Assembly (NCBI RefSeq): GCF_002289565.1
Contig: NZ_NTFY01000033.1
Span: forward strand, 86,414-150,413
From: Rhodopirellula sp. SM50
Lineage (GTDB): Bacteria > Planctomycetota > Planctomycetia > Pirellulales > Pirellulaceae
Reading direction: 5' to 3'
DNA length: 64,000 nucleotides
Part shown: positions 1 to 8,462 of the stretch, piece by piece
Layout: every line of letters starts with the position of its first letter
How positions within the stretch are numbered: the stretch's first letter is position 1
Notes under the pieces: model-generated
The model's database searches: none
Told to the model about the DNA's origin: nothing
Seen by the model: only the letters and a program-made list of their open reading frames with translations
Translations under genes and position numbers: made by a program

Positions 1-136
1 CGTTGGTTTCGTCGGACGCTATCGTCGGCGTTCGATCGCTATCGTCCATCAAGTTTTTCGGATTATCAGCCGGTTTTTCCGTAGAGTTCCCCGGATTTTG
101 TTCTGTCCCATTCGGCGGGATGGTAGAATCATCCAT
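1..136 (-). CDS. 5' end of a gene leaving the window; Asp/Pro/Thr-rich N-terminus
   Basis: Reading leftward from an ATG at 134-136, 45 codons are open to the window edge. They begin MDDSTIPPNG and are rich in Asp, Asn, Pro, Thr and Ser, as in a disordered N-terminus. An excellent ribosome binding site (AAGGAG, 145-150 on the minus strand) lies 8 bases before the ATG, which is the main reason to call it. It follows the two small helix-turn-helix genes in the same direction. In comparable planctomycete mobile elements such genes often precede a primase/helicase-like replication gene, but nothing in these 45 residues identifies the product. The + strand open frame over the same bases is a shadow. 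Confidence 0.65.
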   Translation of the reverse strand, partial: MDDSTIPPNGTEQNPGNSTEKPADNPKNLMDDSDRTPTIASDETN

Positions 137-346
137 CAGTGTTTCTCCTTGTTGGTCGGCAGATGTTAGTGGCATCGCCGGCCGTTTTTTTTGTGTTTGA
201 AACAGACCTGCTGACACAGTGTCCCCAGGTCGTCGTGTTGAAATTTGTCGATTGCGAATAGACACATCGCACAATCGGATTGGTAGCAAGTGTTTATACG
301 GCGGTTTTGCGAATAGCTCGGACGCACGGCAGGCAAACATGTCACT

Positions 347-589
347 TCAATCGGCCTGCGACGCATTGGCCAAATGCTGAATGACCGCATGCGGATCGAA
401 CAACACCTTGCGGCCGACACGGATCACCGGCAATTCGCGATCGCGCAGCATTGTGTCCAACTTTGGCACGCTCACGCCGATCACTTGTGACAGCTCATTT
501 CGCGTCAGTAGGCGGCGACGGTTGGCCAGTCGATCCGCAACACGTTCGGCAACGGCGTTGGCAAGCGATTCAAGTTCAGCGGGTGTCAT
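347..589 (-). CDS. Small helix-turn-helix DNA-binding protein (excisionase/AlpA-like)
   Basis: This 80-residue protein has a short helical N-terminus (residues 1-25) and then a winged helix-turn-helix. The 'LTRNELSQVIGVS' segment with the following 'VIRVGRKVLFDPHAV' beta-wing is the layout of HTH_17/excisionase-type DNA-binding domains. Its ATG overlaps the stop of the upstream gene (ATGA at 586-589), so the two are translationally coupled. Such pairs typically control excision or replication of an integrated element, and a tyrosine recombinase is present at 10.6-11.7 kb. That functional link is inference. No enzymatic residues are seen. Confidence 0.8.
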   Translation of the reverse strand: MTPAELESLANAVAERVADRLANRRRLLTRNELSQVIGVSVPKLDTMLRDRELPVIRVGRKVLFDPHAVIQHLANASQAD

Positions 590-906
590 TGCCTTTCCTC
601 CCTCTGCGTTGAATTCCAGGTTAGGTTGTCGCCGCTGTCACTTCCCTTGGAGTCTTGCTGGTCCGGCACCTTTGCGTTTAATTCCTGCGTTGCCGCAGGG
701 CAACCGGCGGCGATCCAACGTTCGATTGCCGTTGCGTCCCACCGGATCAGACGCCCAACCTTCATCGGCTTCGGCATTTCGCTGCGGTCAGCCATGCGCT
801 GGATTGTTCGTTGGGACACCTCCAACCGCGCAGCGATCGACCGAGCCGACAGTAGCTGAATCTCATTCAGGCCGTGTCGATTTCTTGGTACGGGTTCTTT
901 AGCCAT
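586..906 (-). CDS. Helix-turn-helix DNA-binding protein, AlpA/MerR-like
   Basis: This 106-residue protein has a helix-turn-helix at about residues 17-65: 'LLSARSIAARLEVSQRTIQR', then a wing around 'KVGRLIRWDATAIERWI', the classic AlpA/excisionase-type domain. The C-terminal third is Gln/Ser/Asp-rich and probably disordered. The frame stays open upstream to 1053, but the ATG at 904-906 was chosen because AGAGGAA stands just before it and homology-like sequence starts after it. It is the first gene of a coupled leftward unit with the 80-residue helix-turn-helix protein. Two palindromes lie about 110-145 bp upstream (1011-1051) and may be its operators. Confidence 0.8.
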   Translation of the reverse strand: MAKEPVPRNRHGLNEIQLLSARSIAARLEVSQRTIQRMADRSEMPKPMKVGRLIRWDATAIERWIAAGCPAATQELNAKVPDQQDSKGSDSGDNLTWNSTQREERQ

Positions 907-1010
907 TGAATTCCTCTTTTGTTTGTCGATCGGGTCAACACAAGTCAAGCCCCAGTGGGTCTTGTCGTCAGGCGAGATCGTACAGACGCGAGTAACAGCA
1001 GTGCAAGAAT

Positions 1011-1051
1011 TGCGCACTGCACAGTCGTGCGCAGGTTTCCTTCGAACCTGC
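1011..1051. promoter_or_regulatory. Pair of overlapping palindromes upstream of the helix-turn-helix genes
   Basis: TGCGCAC (1011-1017) is repeated inverted as GTGCGCA (1027-1033) with a 9-base spacer. Directly overlapping it, GCAGGTT (1031-1037) is repeated inverted as AACCTGC (1045-1051) with a 7-base spacer. They sit in the leader of the leftward helix-turn-helix genes, so they could be operators or a recombination-directionality site. This role is inferred from position only. Confidence 0.35.
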
Positions 1052-1218
1052 ATTCGTCAGTACACGATTCGTTGAACCGGAGCAGCTGACGAAATCCATG
1101 TCACGGGGCGCCCAAAAGGGACCAGTAATGGGCGCTTCAAAGTCCTCCACACTGTGAGGGGATTGGCCGAACTACCGTATCTCGTTTTGCATCCCGCGAA
1201 ACGGAGAAATGGTATCCG

Positions 1219-2808
1219 GTGGCCAATCATTTAAGCGTGACTAAGTCCAATTCTATTAAGCAGTTACATCAACAGGGATTGTCTCAAAGGCAGATCGCTG
1301 CAGCAGTCGGTGTCGATCGCAAGACCGTCAGACGGCAATTGGCCGGTAACCCGGCAGACGCTGCCCCCAATTCGGATCCAAAAGGGACCAGCGCGCCCAC
1401 CGGGATTGCCGCCGGTGAACCGGTCACCGAGTTGGACAAGCAAAGCGAGCAGTTGGTGCCCTATTCGCCCAGCCAGTGCCAGCCATTTCGCCAGGCGATC
1501 GAGCAGATGCTCAGCGCAGGGTTGTCCGCTCAGCGTGTCTTCCAAGACTTGCAAACAGAGCACGCTTACCAGGGCAGCTACTACAGCGTCCGTCGATTCG
1601 TCAAGAAACTCCGCACCGAAAAACCCGAAGCGTTTCGCCGTCTCGAAGTCGAGCCAGGATTCGAAGCGCAAGTCGATTTTGGTACCGGTGCCCCGGTCAT
1701 CGATGAGAACGGTCGACGACGGAAAACCCATGTACTGCGCGTCGTGCTGAGTCATTCACGAAAGGGGTATGCCGAAGTCGTCTACCGCCAAACCACCGAT
1801 GAGTTCATCACCGCACTGGAGAACGCTTTCGTGGCCTTCGGTGGAGTGCCCAAGGTGATTGTGATCGACAACCTCAAGGCGGCTGTCAAGAATCCAGACT
1901 GGTACGACCCCGAGTTGGTTCCCAAGCTCCAGGCATTCGCCGATTACTACAACACCACCGTCTTGCCGACGCGTCCTTACACGCCAAGGCACAAAGGCAA
2001 GGTTGAGCGTGGCGTCGACTACGTCCAGGAGAACGCACTCAAAGGAAAGTCGTTCACGTCACTCTGTGAACAGAATGACTACCTTGCCAATTGGGAATCG
2101 AACGTCGCCGACAAACGCATTCACGGCACGACACAGAAGCAAGTCGGAACGCATTTCGAAACAACCGAAAAGCCGACATTGCAGCCGCTTCGGATCGATC
2201 GCTTTCCGAATTTCTATGAGGGTCGGCGCAAGGTCAGTCGCGATGGTCACGTGGCGGTGGAACGAGCCTACTACAGCGCGCCACCTGAATACGTTGGTTA
2301 CTCCGTCTGGGTGCGTTGGGATTCGCGCACGGTTCGATTACTTGACAATGACTTGAAGCAGATCGCGATTTTCGCACGTAGCGTCGCCGGAAAGCACAAC
2401 ACAAATCCACAACATATAGCAAGCGAAAAAATCAATTCGATTGAGCGTGGGACGGGGTATTTACTGCGAAAAGCCTCGGCTATCGGCAATTTTAGCGCCC
2501 GCTGGAGTGAGGCCATGCTGGAGCAGCGTGGCATCACCGGACATCGCGTGCTGCACGGGCTGATCCAACTTGCGAACAAACATCGCTACGACCAAATCGA
2601 ACAGGCGTGCGACATCGCTTGGCGACACGGTGACTTCCACCTCCGAACGCTTCGGAGGTTGATCAAGCGCAAGGAAGCCGTCCAGCAACTGATGCCATTC
2701 TTGGAAGATCATGAACTGATCCGTCCGTTGGCAAGCTATGACCAATTCGTACACGAGTGTGTGCAAAGGAACCTGTATCAATCTCAAGGAGGAAAGAGTG
2801 ATGAATGA
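1219..2808 (+). CDS. istA: IS21-family transposase IstA
   Basis: This 529-residue DDE transposase opens with a helix-turn-helix (about residues 8-40, 'LSQRQIAAAVGVDRKTVRRQ') that binds the element ends. The rve-type catalytic core has D153 ('QVDFG'), D217 ('VIVIDN') and E263 ('KGKVERG'). The C-terminal part (about 310-380) is the beta-rich Mu-type domain. The start is GTG at 1219 with GGAG about 12 bases upstream; no better start is visible. Its last 8 bases overlap istB, so the two are coupled. Residues 55-62 (KGTSAPTG) are encoded by an internal copy of the terminal repeat motif, and IstB carries the same peptide near its C-terminus. Confidence 0.95.
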   Translation: MANHLSVTKSNSIKQLHQQGLSQRQIAAAVGVDRKTVRRQLAGNPADAAPNSDPKGTSAPTGIAAGEPVTELDKQSEQLVPYSPSQCQPFRQAIEQMLSAGLSAQRVFQDLQTEHAYQGSYYSVRRFVKKLRTEKPEAFRRLEVEPGFEAQVDFGTGAPVIDENGRRRKTHVLRVVLSHSRKGYAEVVYRQTTDEFITALENAFVAFGGVPKVIVIDNLKAAVKNPDWYDPELVPKLQAFADYYNTTVLPTRPYTPRHKGKVERGVDYVQENALKGKSFTSLCEQNDYLANWESNVADKRIHGTTQKQVGTHFETTEKPTLQPLRIDRFPNFYEGRRKVSRDGHVAVERAYYSAPPEYVGYSVWVRWDSRTVRLLDNDLKQIAIFARSVAGKHNTNPQHIASEKINSIERGTGYLLRKASAIGNFSARWSEAMLEQRGITGHRVLHGLIQLANKHRYDQIEQACDIAWRHGDFHLRTLRRLIKRKEAVQQLMPFLEDHELIRPLASYDQFVHECVQRNLYQSQGGKSDE

Positions 2809-3583
2809 ATCATTGACCCGGACGCTTCGCGAACTTCGTTTGAGCGGCTTGGCCGAGACGCTGGAAGTGCGTCTGGCCGAAGCTGTCTCGAGCAAGCTGA
2901 CGCACTTGGAGTTTTTAGAACTGGTGCTCGCAGACGAGTCACTTGTGCGTGGTGATCGACGTATCGCTCGGGGCGTCAAGCGAGCCGGCTTTCGCGATGT
3001 CCGTCGCTTGGAAGATTTTGATTTCTCCTTCAACAAAAGCATCGATCGAACGAGGATCTTCGATTTGGCCAGTGGGCACTTCCTGCGTCAATCACGTGAC
3101 GTTCTGTTGTGCGGTCCTCCCGGTACTGGCAAAAGCCATCTCGCCCAAGCGATCGGGCATGCGGTGATCCGTAGTGGCGCATCGGTGTACTACCGGAGCA
3201 TCTTTGATGTCGTACGTGACTTCCTGCACGACGAAGCGATCGGCGGTGAAGAGAAGGTGATGAATCGTTATCTCAAACCAGATCTGTTGATCATCGACGA
3301 CATGGGAATGAAGCAGCTTCCCAAGCGAAGCGGCGAGTACCTGTTCGAGATCATCATGCGCCGCCACGAAGTCCGCAGCACCATGATGACGAGTAATCGT
3401 CCCTTGGAAGATTGGGGCAAACTGATCGGTGATGTACCGAGCGCCAGCGCGATCCTCGATCGATTTTTGCAGTCGGCTGAGATCCTGAAAATCACGGGTC
3501 GGAGCTACCGCCTCGGAAAAGGTCCAGAAAGTTCAAAAGGGACCAAAGCGCCCACCGGCTCGGAAGCCAAAAAGAAGCCATAG
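2801..3583 (+). CDS. istB: IS21-family transposition helper ATPase IstB
   Basis: This 260-residue AAA+ ATPase assists IstA in target capture. The N-terminal helical region (about 1-75) is followed by Walker A GPPGTGKS (105-112) and Walker B LLIIDDMG (162-169). The ATG at 2801 is preceded by a strong GGAGGAAAG and lies inside the end of istA. The frame is open further upstream to 2738, but that part is istA shadow. Length and motif order match the IstB/DnaC-like family. The C-terminal tail carries KGTKAPTG, encoded by a copy of the end repeat, so the coding region doubles as a probable transposase-binding site. Confidence 0.96.
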   Translation: MNESLTRTLRELRLSGLAETLEVRLAEAVSSKLTHLEFLELVLADESLVRGDRRIARGVKRAGFRDVRRLEDFDFSFNKSIDRTRIFDLASGHFLRQSRDVLLCGPPGTGKSHLAQAIGHAVIRSGASVYYRSIFDVVRDFLHDEAIGGEEKVMNRYLKPDLLIIDDMGMKQLPKRSGEYLFEIIMRRHEVRSTMMTSNRPLEDWGKLIGDVPSASAILDRFLQSAEILKITGRSYRLGKGPESSKGTKAPTGSEAKKKP

Positions 3584-3890
3584 AAGCGGCGATCAATCGC
3601 CGACATCTCGACCACCAATTTTAAAAGGGACCAATATCGCCCATCGGTGGTCCCTTTTGAAGCGCCCCGTGACAATCCAAGAGGTGATACGGACGAACTC
3701 GCCTCTACCGTTACACACTAAAATTGAATTGCCGACCGAAAAGAGATTACGCACCGGAAGAGAGATTCACATTTCCAATCCTCGATAAGGAGCGAGATCT
3801 TCGGTCCCCACCGAGCGTCAGCAGTAGAGTGAATCCGGAGAAATGCGTGAATCATTTGTCAGAGGATCGAAGCAGGAATCGTGTAATGCT

Positions 3891-5063
3891 TCAGATCGAA
3901 TCTTTCGAGAATTGCGGATGCCGATCCTTACCTACGCCTAAAAACCGTGAGAGATTCGTCGCATTTGCGTAGTCTCTTCTATACCTCTCGTATTTCCGTC
4001 GATGATTAAGAATCGTAGATTCCTGCTCGGTTTTCGATGAGCTTTCGAAAGAACTCTGATCGATTGAAGCAACATCGTAGCCAAGGCGTATTGCCGCTTT
4101 GGCAATATCAGTGTCCTTGGCTATACCACGCTGCCAGTGCCAAAAAAAGAAGCGATCGCGCGTCAAATCCCCTGGATATTCATCCACTGGTGGATCTCCT
4201 GAGTACTTGGGGATTGGCTTGTCCAAACCATAATTCCACCACTTTTCTGGATGCACGGGACCCTCAGCAAGCCATTTTTGACCGGTCACTGGCGAGATAC
4301 GGCAACCTGATGGCCGGTACACTCTCCTTAGAGCGTCGATGACTGCAGAGGCGAAATCTGTCGACACAACGTCGAAACACCAACAGTGCTGAGAACGATC
4401 CAACCCCCATGAATCGAGATCTACTCCGAGCGCGCACTCAGAGTCACGCAAGGGCTCTCCCGTCATCGTGGTCGCATTGGACATTTCCGCGTCAGGAAGG
4501 ATAGGATAAAGACCCGGATTCTGAAAAAAACTGTACGGCTCCGTAGGCCGTTCCTCGATTCGCGAGTCAGGTAGACGCCGTCGGACGACCCTGAAAATCC
4601 GCTCATCGTCGTTCTCGGGAGACCTGCGCCGTTGAGGATAAGCGTATTCGGCAAAGAGGGCGAGATACCGCTCGTCTACATCAGGTCTTAAAAGTAACCA
4701 ATCAGCGATCCCAAGCGAGTCAAGCTTGTCGATCACGATCTGCGTTTCGTTCGTTCCAAACCTGACGACATCAGCACGGTGAAATCCGGAAATGGCATAC
4801 ATAATTTGGTGCCCGGGAAGCCATTCCAAAAAGTGCCGCCTGTTTGTCCGCTCCATCGCAATCTCTTCAAGTTCATCAATGCAGTGCTGCGCCCATCTTG
4901 TTTCGTTCTCCTCGGGACCAAAAAACCGAAAAGCATTAAATGTACCGAACAAAACGTACGGGATTGGGCGGCGGTCCACCGCCCTTAACTCGTGGCATAT
5001 CAAATCGAGATCTTTCACCTTCGTACTCCATCGCAGCCGAAACGTAATAGCGACATTAGTCAT
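3891..5063 (-). CDS. Hypothetical protein, 390 residues
   Basis: No family is recognised. The protein is a soluble, mixed alpha/beta sequence with no signal peptide, membrane segment or cysteine cluster. It is rich in aromatic and charged residues, including a distinctive 'RFFFWHWQRG' about 90 residues from the end and an Arg/Tyr-rich C-terminus. ATG at 5063 is preceded by GAGAG on the minus strand. It starts 624 bp from the divergent rightward gene set and ends 216 bp from the IS21 element. The long frame without stops and protein-like composition support a real gene; its role in the accessory region is unknown. Confidence 0.72.
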   Translation of the reverse strand: MTNVAITFRLRWSTKVKDLDLICHELRAVDRRPIPYVLFGTFNAFRFFGPEENETRWAQHCIDELEEIAMERTNRRHFLEWLPGHQIMYAISGFHRADVVRFGTNETQIVIDKLDSLGIADWLLLRPDVDERYLALFAEYAYPQRRRSPENDDERIFRVVRRRLPDSRIEERPTEPYSFFQNPGLYPILPDAEMSNATTMTGEPLRDSECALGVDLDSWGLDRSQHCWCFDVVSTDFASAVIDALRRVYRPSGCRISPVTGQKWLAEGPVHPEKWWNYGLDKPIPKYSGDPPVDEYPGDLTRDRFFFWHWQRGIAKDTDIAKAAIRLGYDVASIDQSSFESSSKTEQESTILNHRRKYERYRRDYANATNLSRFLGVGKDRHPQFSKDSI

Positions 5064-5222
5064 TTCTCTCGGCTAATAGCAGCTTCGCTCAGCTGCGTCA
5101 TTGAGCCGCAGTCTGCTTGCTTATTCTCAGTTCTCAGCGTGAAACCTGTCTCGCCATCCTAATTCTCGGCACGATCGTCGTGTGCTTCCGGGGCGGCCGT
5201 AATTGCAAAAAAGTGGACTCAT

Positions 5223-5498
5223 TTAGTCGCACCTACTGTGTTTCACCGCTTTGAGTTTCACCGCGTCTTCCATGTCGATCACATTCTCGCTAGCGACAGC
5301 GTCTTGATTCGCTCCGTCAGCCGGCAAACCAGGTTGACCGCTGCGTCGACCAACCCCTGGATAGCGATTAGTTGCCGCAATGGTTTCCATCATAGTGGCA
5401 CCTGTGGTTATTGGGCCGCCCGGGGTGGAGGCCGTTGATCGCTGTAGCTGGCAGTTTAAGTCAATGAATCGTTCGACTTGGGCGGCCATGGACATCAT
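5223..5498 (-). CDS. Possible small hypothetical protein or 5'-truncated gene
   Basis: From the first ATG (5498) the product is 91 residues, starting 'MMSMAAQVERFIDLN'. The same frame stays open upstream to a stop at 5664-5666 and reads protein-like ('YCQYFASGCNPIRNAA', 'RPETTYRQ') without any ATG, GTG or TTG start. The true protein may therefore have been longer and lost its beginning, or it uses a rare start. No domain is recognised. It lies between the leftward 390-residue gene and the rightward gene starting at 5687. The coding call is tentative. Confidence 0.35.
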   Translation of the reverse strand: MMSMAAQVERFIDLNCQLQRSTASTPGGPITTGATMMETIAATNRYPGVGRRSGQPGLPADGANQDAVASENVIDMEDAVKLKAVKHSRCD

Positions 5499-5686
5499 TT
5501 GGCGATACGTCGTCTCGGGACGTTGAATGATCGCTGCGTTCCGGATCGGATTGCAGCCCGAGGCAAAATACTGGCAGTAAGTCAGTTCTGTCAGATTGAT
5601 CGGATTTGGTGAATTCTGAGAATGTTGTGTAATTGCGTTGCCGGCTGGAACCCTCCCGACCGCCTACCTCGCAACACTTTCACGTC

Positions 5687-6472
5687 ATGACCAAACAAAT
5701 AAATCTCACAAACACACGAAGAAGTCGTATCGCGACCAACGGCCTCCGGGCTCCAGACTGGCGTTGGCAGCTCGCGGTGGGCTCTGCGCCTGTTACCGCA
5801 GCCACACGGCGACCTGACGCGATCTGCTGGCACCTGGTTGATTATCTGGTGCACGGCGACGAGTGGATTACATCGCTCGATGGCACTCGTCGGTTCTCAA
5901 TCAGGCCGCTGCTGACGATCCACAACGATCGGCTGCAGCGTCTAACGCTTGAGAGCCGGATTCTGGCCGTGCGTGACATCACACTTGCCGCCGAGGCATC
6001 GCGTGTCCCGGTCCAAGTTGCCAACGACTACTGCAGCATTTTTTTCGACGTCGGCGATCGTTTGCACGCGGTCCGGGCGATCGACAACAAGATCATCCAC
6101 GCGGCCGACCACCGCGACGACATCGTCCGCAGCGAGCTGTACTGGCACGCGTACTTTGGCGGACCGCTGGTTGCCGAACACTGGCTCTCGCACCTGCCTT
6201 TTATTGGTTGCGAAGCCAAACACGATCTGGAAACACCAGAAGGCCGACAGCGGGAGCAAATTGAACTGACGATCGCATCGCGTGAACCGGCCCCCGAGTT
6301 CCACGACAGCAAGCTGCTGCCTGTCTACCAGCAGCTACTCGACCGGTCCCCGACAACCCGTCCCTACGCCGAATGCGTCCTAGATCACGTCACAGACGCC
6401 CTGGTGGCCCACTGGCGCCGTACGCCGACCAAAGCCGCCCGGAAGATCGTTGACTCACGAATTGCCGCCTAG
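5687..6472 (+). CDS. Hypothetical protein, 261 residues, first of a rightward accessory gene set
   Basis: The protein is not recognised. It is soluble with no signal or membrane segment and carries many His, Asp and Trp residues ('DDIVRSELYWHAYFGGPLVAEHWLSH' lies around residues 145-170). The ATG at 5687 was chosen because upstream sequence in the frame is low in protein character; no clear ribosome binding site is visible. The next gene starts 19 bp after its stop in the same direction, so they are probably co-transcribed. Confidence 0.7.
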   Translation: MTKQINLTNTRRSRIATNGLRAPDWRWQLAVGSAPVTAATRRPDAICWHLVDYLVHGDEWITSLDGTRRFSIRPLLTIHNDRLQRLTLESRILAVRDITLAAEASRVPVQVANDYCSIFFDVGDRLHAVRAIDNKIIHAADHRDDIVRSELYWHAYFGGPLVAEHWLSHLPFIGCEAKHDLETPEGRQREQIELTIASREPAPEFHDSKLLPVYQQLLDRSPTTRPYAECVLDHVTDALVAHWRRTPTKAARKIVDSRIAA

Positions 6473-6491
6473 CCATCAACGGAGAACTCTC

Positions 6492-7361
6492 ATGTCCATC
6501 TACCTCCGCCGAATCGGCGTCAACTCGTTTGTGACGGAAGTCTCGCGCCAACAAGAGAAGGTCGTGACGCGTCACCTGGGGAGCTACAAGAACCCGTTCG
6601 TACGCATCATTTACCGGAAGTCTGAGTTGCACAAGGCGCTCGCAAGGTTGCTCCGAATCGAAAGGAACGCGATCCGCCAAGAGTGCCGCGAGATCGAGCA
6701 GACCATGAAGCTGCTTGAAGCCCTCATCAATCACTTTTTCGTCATTCTCCGACTGGCCGAGGCGCGTTTTCAGGAGCAATCCCCCATGCCGAAGTCCCGA
6801 TCGCGACGGCAAACAACAGCCGCCGCAACGAAATCCGCCGCAACAAGACCGGACCTGGAGAGCCTCGACGAAGCGCTGCAGGTCCTTCCGGCCAAACACG
6901 CATTCGGCAAGCTGTGCCGGCAGGCCGACGCGGGAGACCCCGACGCCTTGCGCCAGCTCGATGAACTGATCGAGCAAACACCCGAGATTCTCGAATCGAC
7001 AGCGGACCTGATTCGGTTTGCAAAACAGTCGGTACTGCGTGGGATCTCACGCGACAGCGTTGTTTTCACCAAAGCGATGACGGCCAAGCTCCAGGTGATG
7101 GAAGACAGGATCAAGGCGGATCACGACGAAGATCCGATCCTGGGCATGATGGCAGAGGTCGTGGCGGTCAGCCACCTGGACGCGATGCGCTGCGCGTTAC
7201 TCGCCCTCAACGGATCTGAAAATAAAACCGACGCCGATCACATTCAAGGACTTGCCGGTCGATCGCTGCGACGCTTCACCAACGTTCAGCAGGCTTACCA
7301 ACGTCTCTGCCGGCAAAAGCAACGCAGCCGAGCCGCCACACGATCACGTAAACCCAAATAG
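6492..7361 (+). CDS. Hypothetical protein, 289 residues
   Basis: The ATG at 6492 has GGAG 7 bases upstream (6481-6484), a good start signal; the open frame reaches back to 6450 inside the preceding gene. The N-terminus ('VTRHLGSYKNPFVRI', within residues 20-45) resembles the short beta-hairpin seen at the start of many planctomycete accessory proteins of unknown role. It is followed by a long helical stretch, a Lys/Arg/Ala-rich linker around 100-120 and an all-helical C-terminal half ending in a basic tail. No catalytic motif is recognised. It is second in the rightward accessory set. Confidence 0.72.
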   Translation: MSIYLRRIGVNSFVTEVSRQQEKVVTRHLGSYKNPFVRIIYRKSELHKALARLLRIERNAIRQECREIEQTMKLLEALINHFFVILRLAEARFQEQSPMPKSRSRRQTTAAATKSAATRPDLESLDEALQVLPAKHAFGKLCRQADAGDPDALRQLDELIEQTPEILESTADLIRFAKQSVLRGISRDSVVFTKAMTAKLQVMEDRIKADHDEDPILGMMAEVVAVSHLDAMRCALLALNGSENKTDADHIQGLAGRSLRRFTNVQQAYQRLCRQKQRSRAATRSRKPK

Positions 7362-7438
7362 CTACTCTTCATACAGCATGGACTGCTACCCAATGCCACC
7401 AGTTCCGTAACATCAGTCCCCAATCAGGAAACCAACTC

Positions 7439-7888
7439 ATGTTTTTCCTTTCCGAACAATCCCGATTCCATCTCGCGGCGTTAACCGACATCATTGTTGC
7501 CGTCGAGAAATCGCTCGCGTCGATGCCAGGTAGCCGCCACAGTAGTTGCGCTTGCGAGCTGGACGAACACGCTGACTATTTCAAGGATGATCCCTCGGAC
7601 CGCGTGTGCCTGCGGTTCGGCCGGATCAGAAACCATCCCGGCGAATGCCTGCATGTCGAGGTCTCCGACGAGACTGGTGAAATCTCCTACGCGGTCTGGA
7701 TCTGCGATAAGCTCCTCCCCGATCTCATCCGAATTGCTGTGGCCAGCAGGGCCCCCAGGCTGATCAGGCTCGCCGCCACTGATGCGGACGAAGTCGACGT
7801 TGAACTGATCAGAAACACTGCCATAGCCGCCATAAAGGCGTCCCGGGAGTTGTTCCAGCCAGCTCATCCACGCCCCGTCCTGTGGTAA
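7439..7888 (+). CDS. Hypothetical protein, 149 residues
   Basis: The ATG at 7439 is preceded by AGGAAA. The protein is soluble and acidic, with an alternating beta-strand centre ('CLHVEVSDETGEISYAVW') and a helical C-terminus ('IRNTAIAAIKASRELF'). No family is recognised. It lies 77 bp after the 289-residue gene in the same direction and probably belongs to the same transcription unit. A leftward open frame overlapping its end (7809-8042) also looks somewhat protein-like, which lowers certainty about the exact 3' boundary. Confidence 0.6.
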   Translation: MFFLSEQSRFHLAALTDIIVAVEKSLASMPGSRHSSCACELDEHADYFKDDPSDRVCLRFGRIRNHPGECLHVEVSDETGEISYAVWICDKLLPDLIRIAVASRAPRLIRLAATDADEVDVELIRNTAIAAIKASRELFQPAHPRPVLW

Positions 7889-8462
7889 TGATCTGGCTGG
7901 CTTGGATCATCTCACTGATGTTGCCCGCCAGCTTCAATGACTCACGTCCAGCAACCACTCGCTGGAGACCTGCGTGCCAAGCGTGTCGGAATCGCTCGAG
8001 ACGAAGATTTTTAACCAGCAGGTCGTCCAAACAGACTGCCACACTAATTGAAGAACGCCCGCGACTGGCCGACCAAAACCTGGGGCAAAGGCATGGAACG
8101 GAAACCAGCCGCGAGCGTTGGATGTCATCCTAACGGAAACTTTCGATTGCTCAAAAGAACCGCCGTTGTGAAGTCGCATCTTCGGTGCCTGACTCGCCTG
8201 CGAAGTCGATTGACACGCCATTCGCCACGTACTTCGGGGTGAGGTCGCCGATACGCGTTCACGCCGCGTCAGAGCCCCCCGAGCACGGACGAAGTACTCG
8301 TCGCATTGGGACGTCATCTCCATCTGAATACCGTCGTGCACCTTGCTCGCGGACCGACGAATTTGGTGAATCTGAGTCGGTTTTGTCAACTCAAGATGTC
8401 GCAGACAGATTCGAAGGCTGGTAACGACCGGCCCACTCACGATTCACCAGAGAAGTAGAAAG
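7889..8462. other. Intergenic stretch without a confident gene
   Basis: Several short open frames exist on both strands, but none has a convincing start signal or recognisable domain. The leftward frame 7809-8042 is the most protein-like. The stretch may hold a decayed gene of the accessory region. Confidence 0.4.

Larger units (their letters stand above)
1114..3658. repeat. Five copies of AAAAGGGACCA within the IS21 element
   Basis: Copies lie at 1114-1124 (left end), 1380-1390 (inside istA), 3535-3545 (inside istB), 3623-3633 and, inverted, 3648-3658 (right end). The last two face each other around a shared CGCCCATCGG and can form a hairpin. IS21 elements are known to carry several transposase-binding repeats at each end, which fits two on the left and three on the right. 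Only the span and positions are reported here; the bases between copies are not repeats. Confidence 0.85.
1099..3674 (+). mobile_element. Complete IS21-family insertion sequence
   Basis: The 2576-bp element is bounded by inverted ends starting TGTCACGGGGCGC at 1099 and ending with the complement at 3674. Both ends share TGTCACGGGGCGC and, after a few mismatches, AAAAGGGACCA followed by TGGGCG. A 5-bp direct duplication ATCCA flanks it (1094-1098 and 3675-3679), the target duplication expected for this family. It contains overlapping istA and istB with all catalytic motifs intact, so it is probably functional and recently inserted. It sits between the helix-turn-helix genes and a leftward unknown gene. 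No coding frame clearly continues across the rejoined target site. Confidence 0.95.

Noticed and set aside
3724..3972. 82-codon + strand open frame right of the IS21 element
   Set aside because: Its 3' part overlaps the end of the 390-residue leftward gene antisense; no start signal and no domain.
7809..8042. 77-codon leftward frame with protein-like sequence
   Set aside because: Overlaps the end of a better-supported rightward gene; GTG start without a ribosome binding site, no domain recognised.
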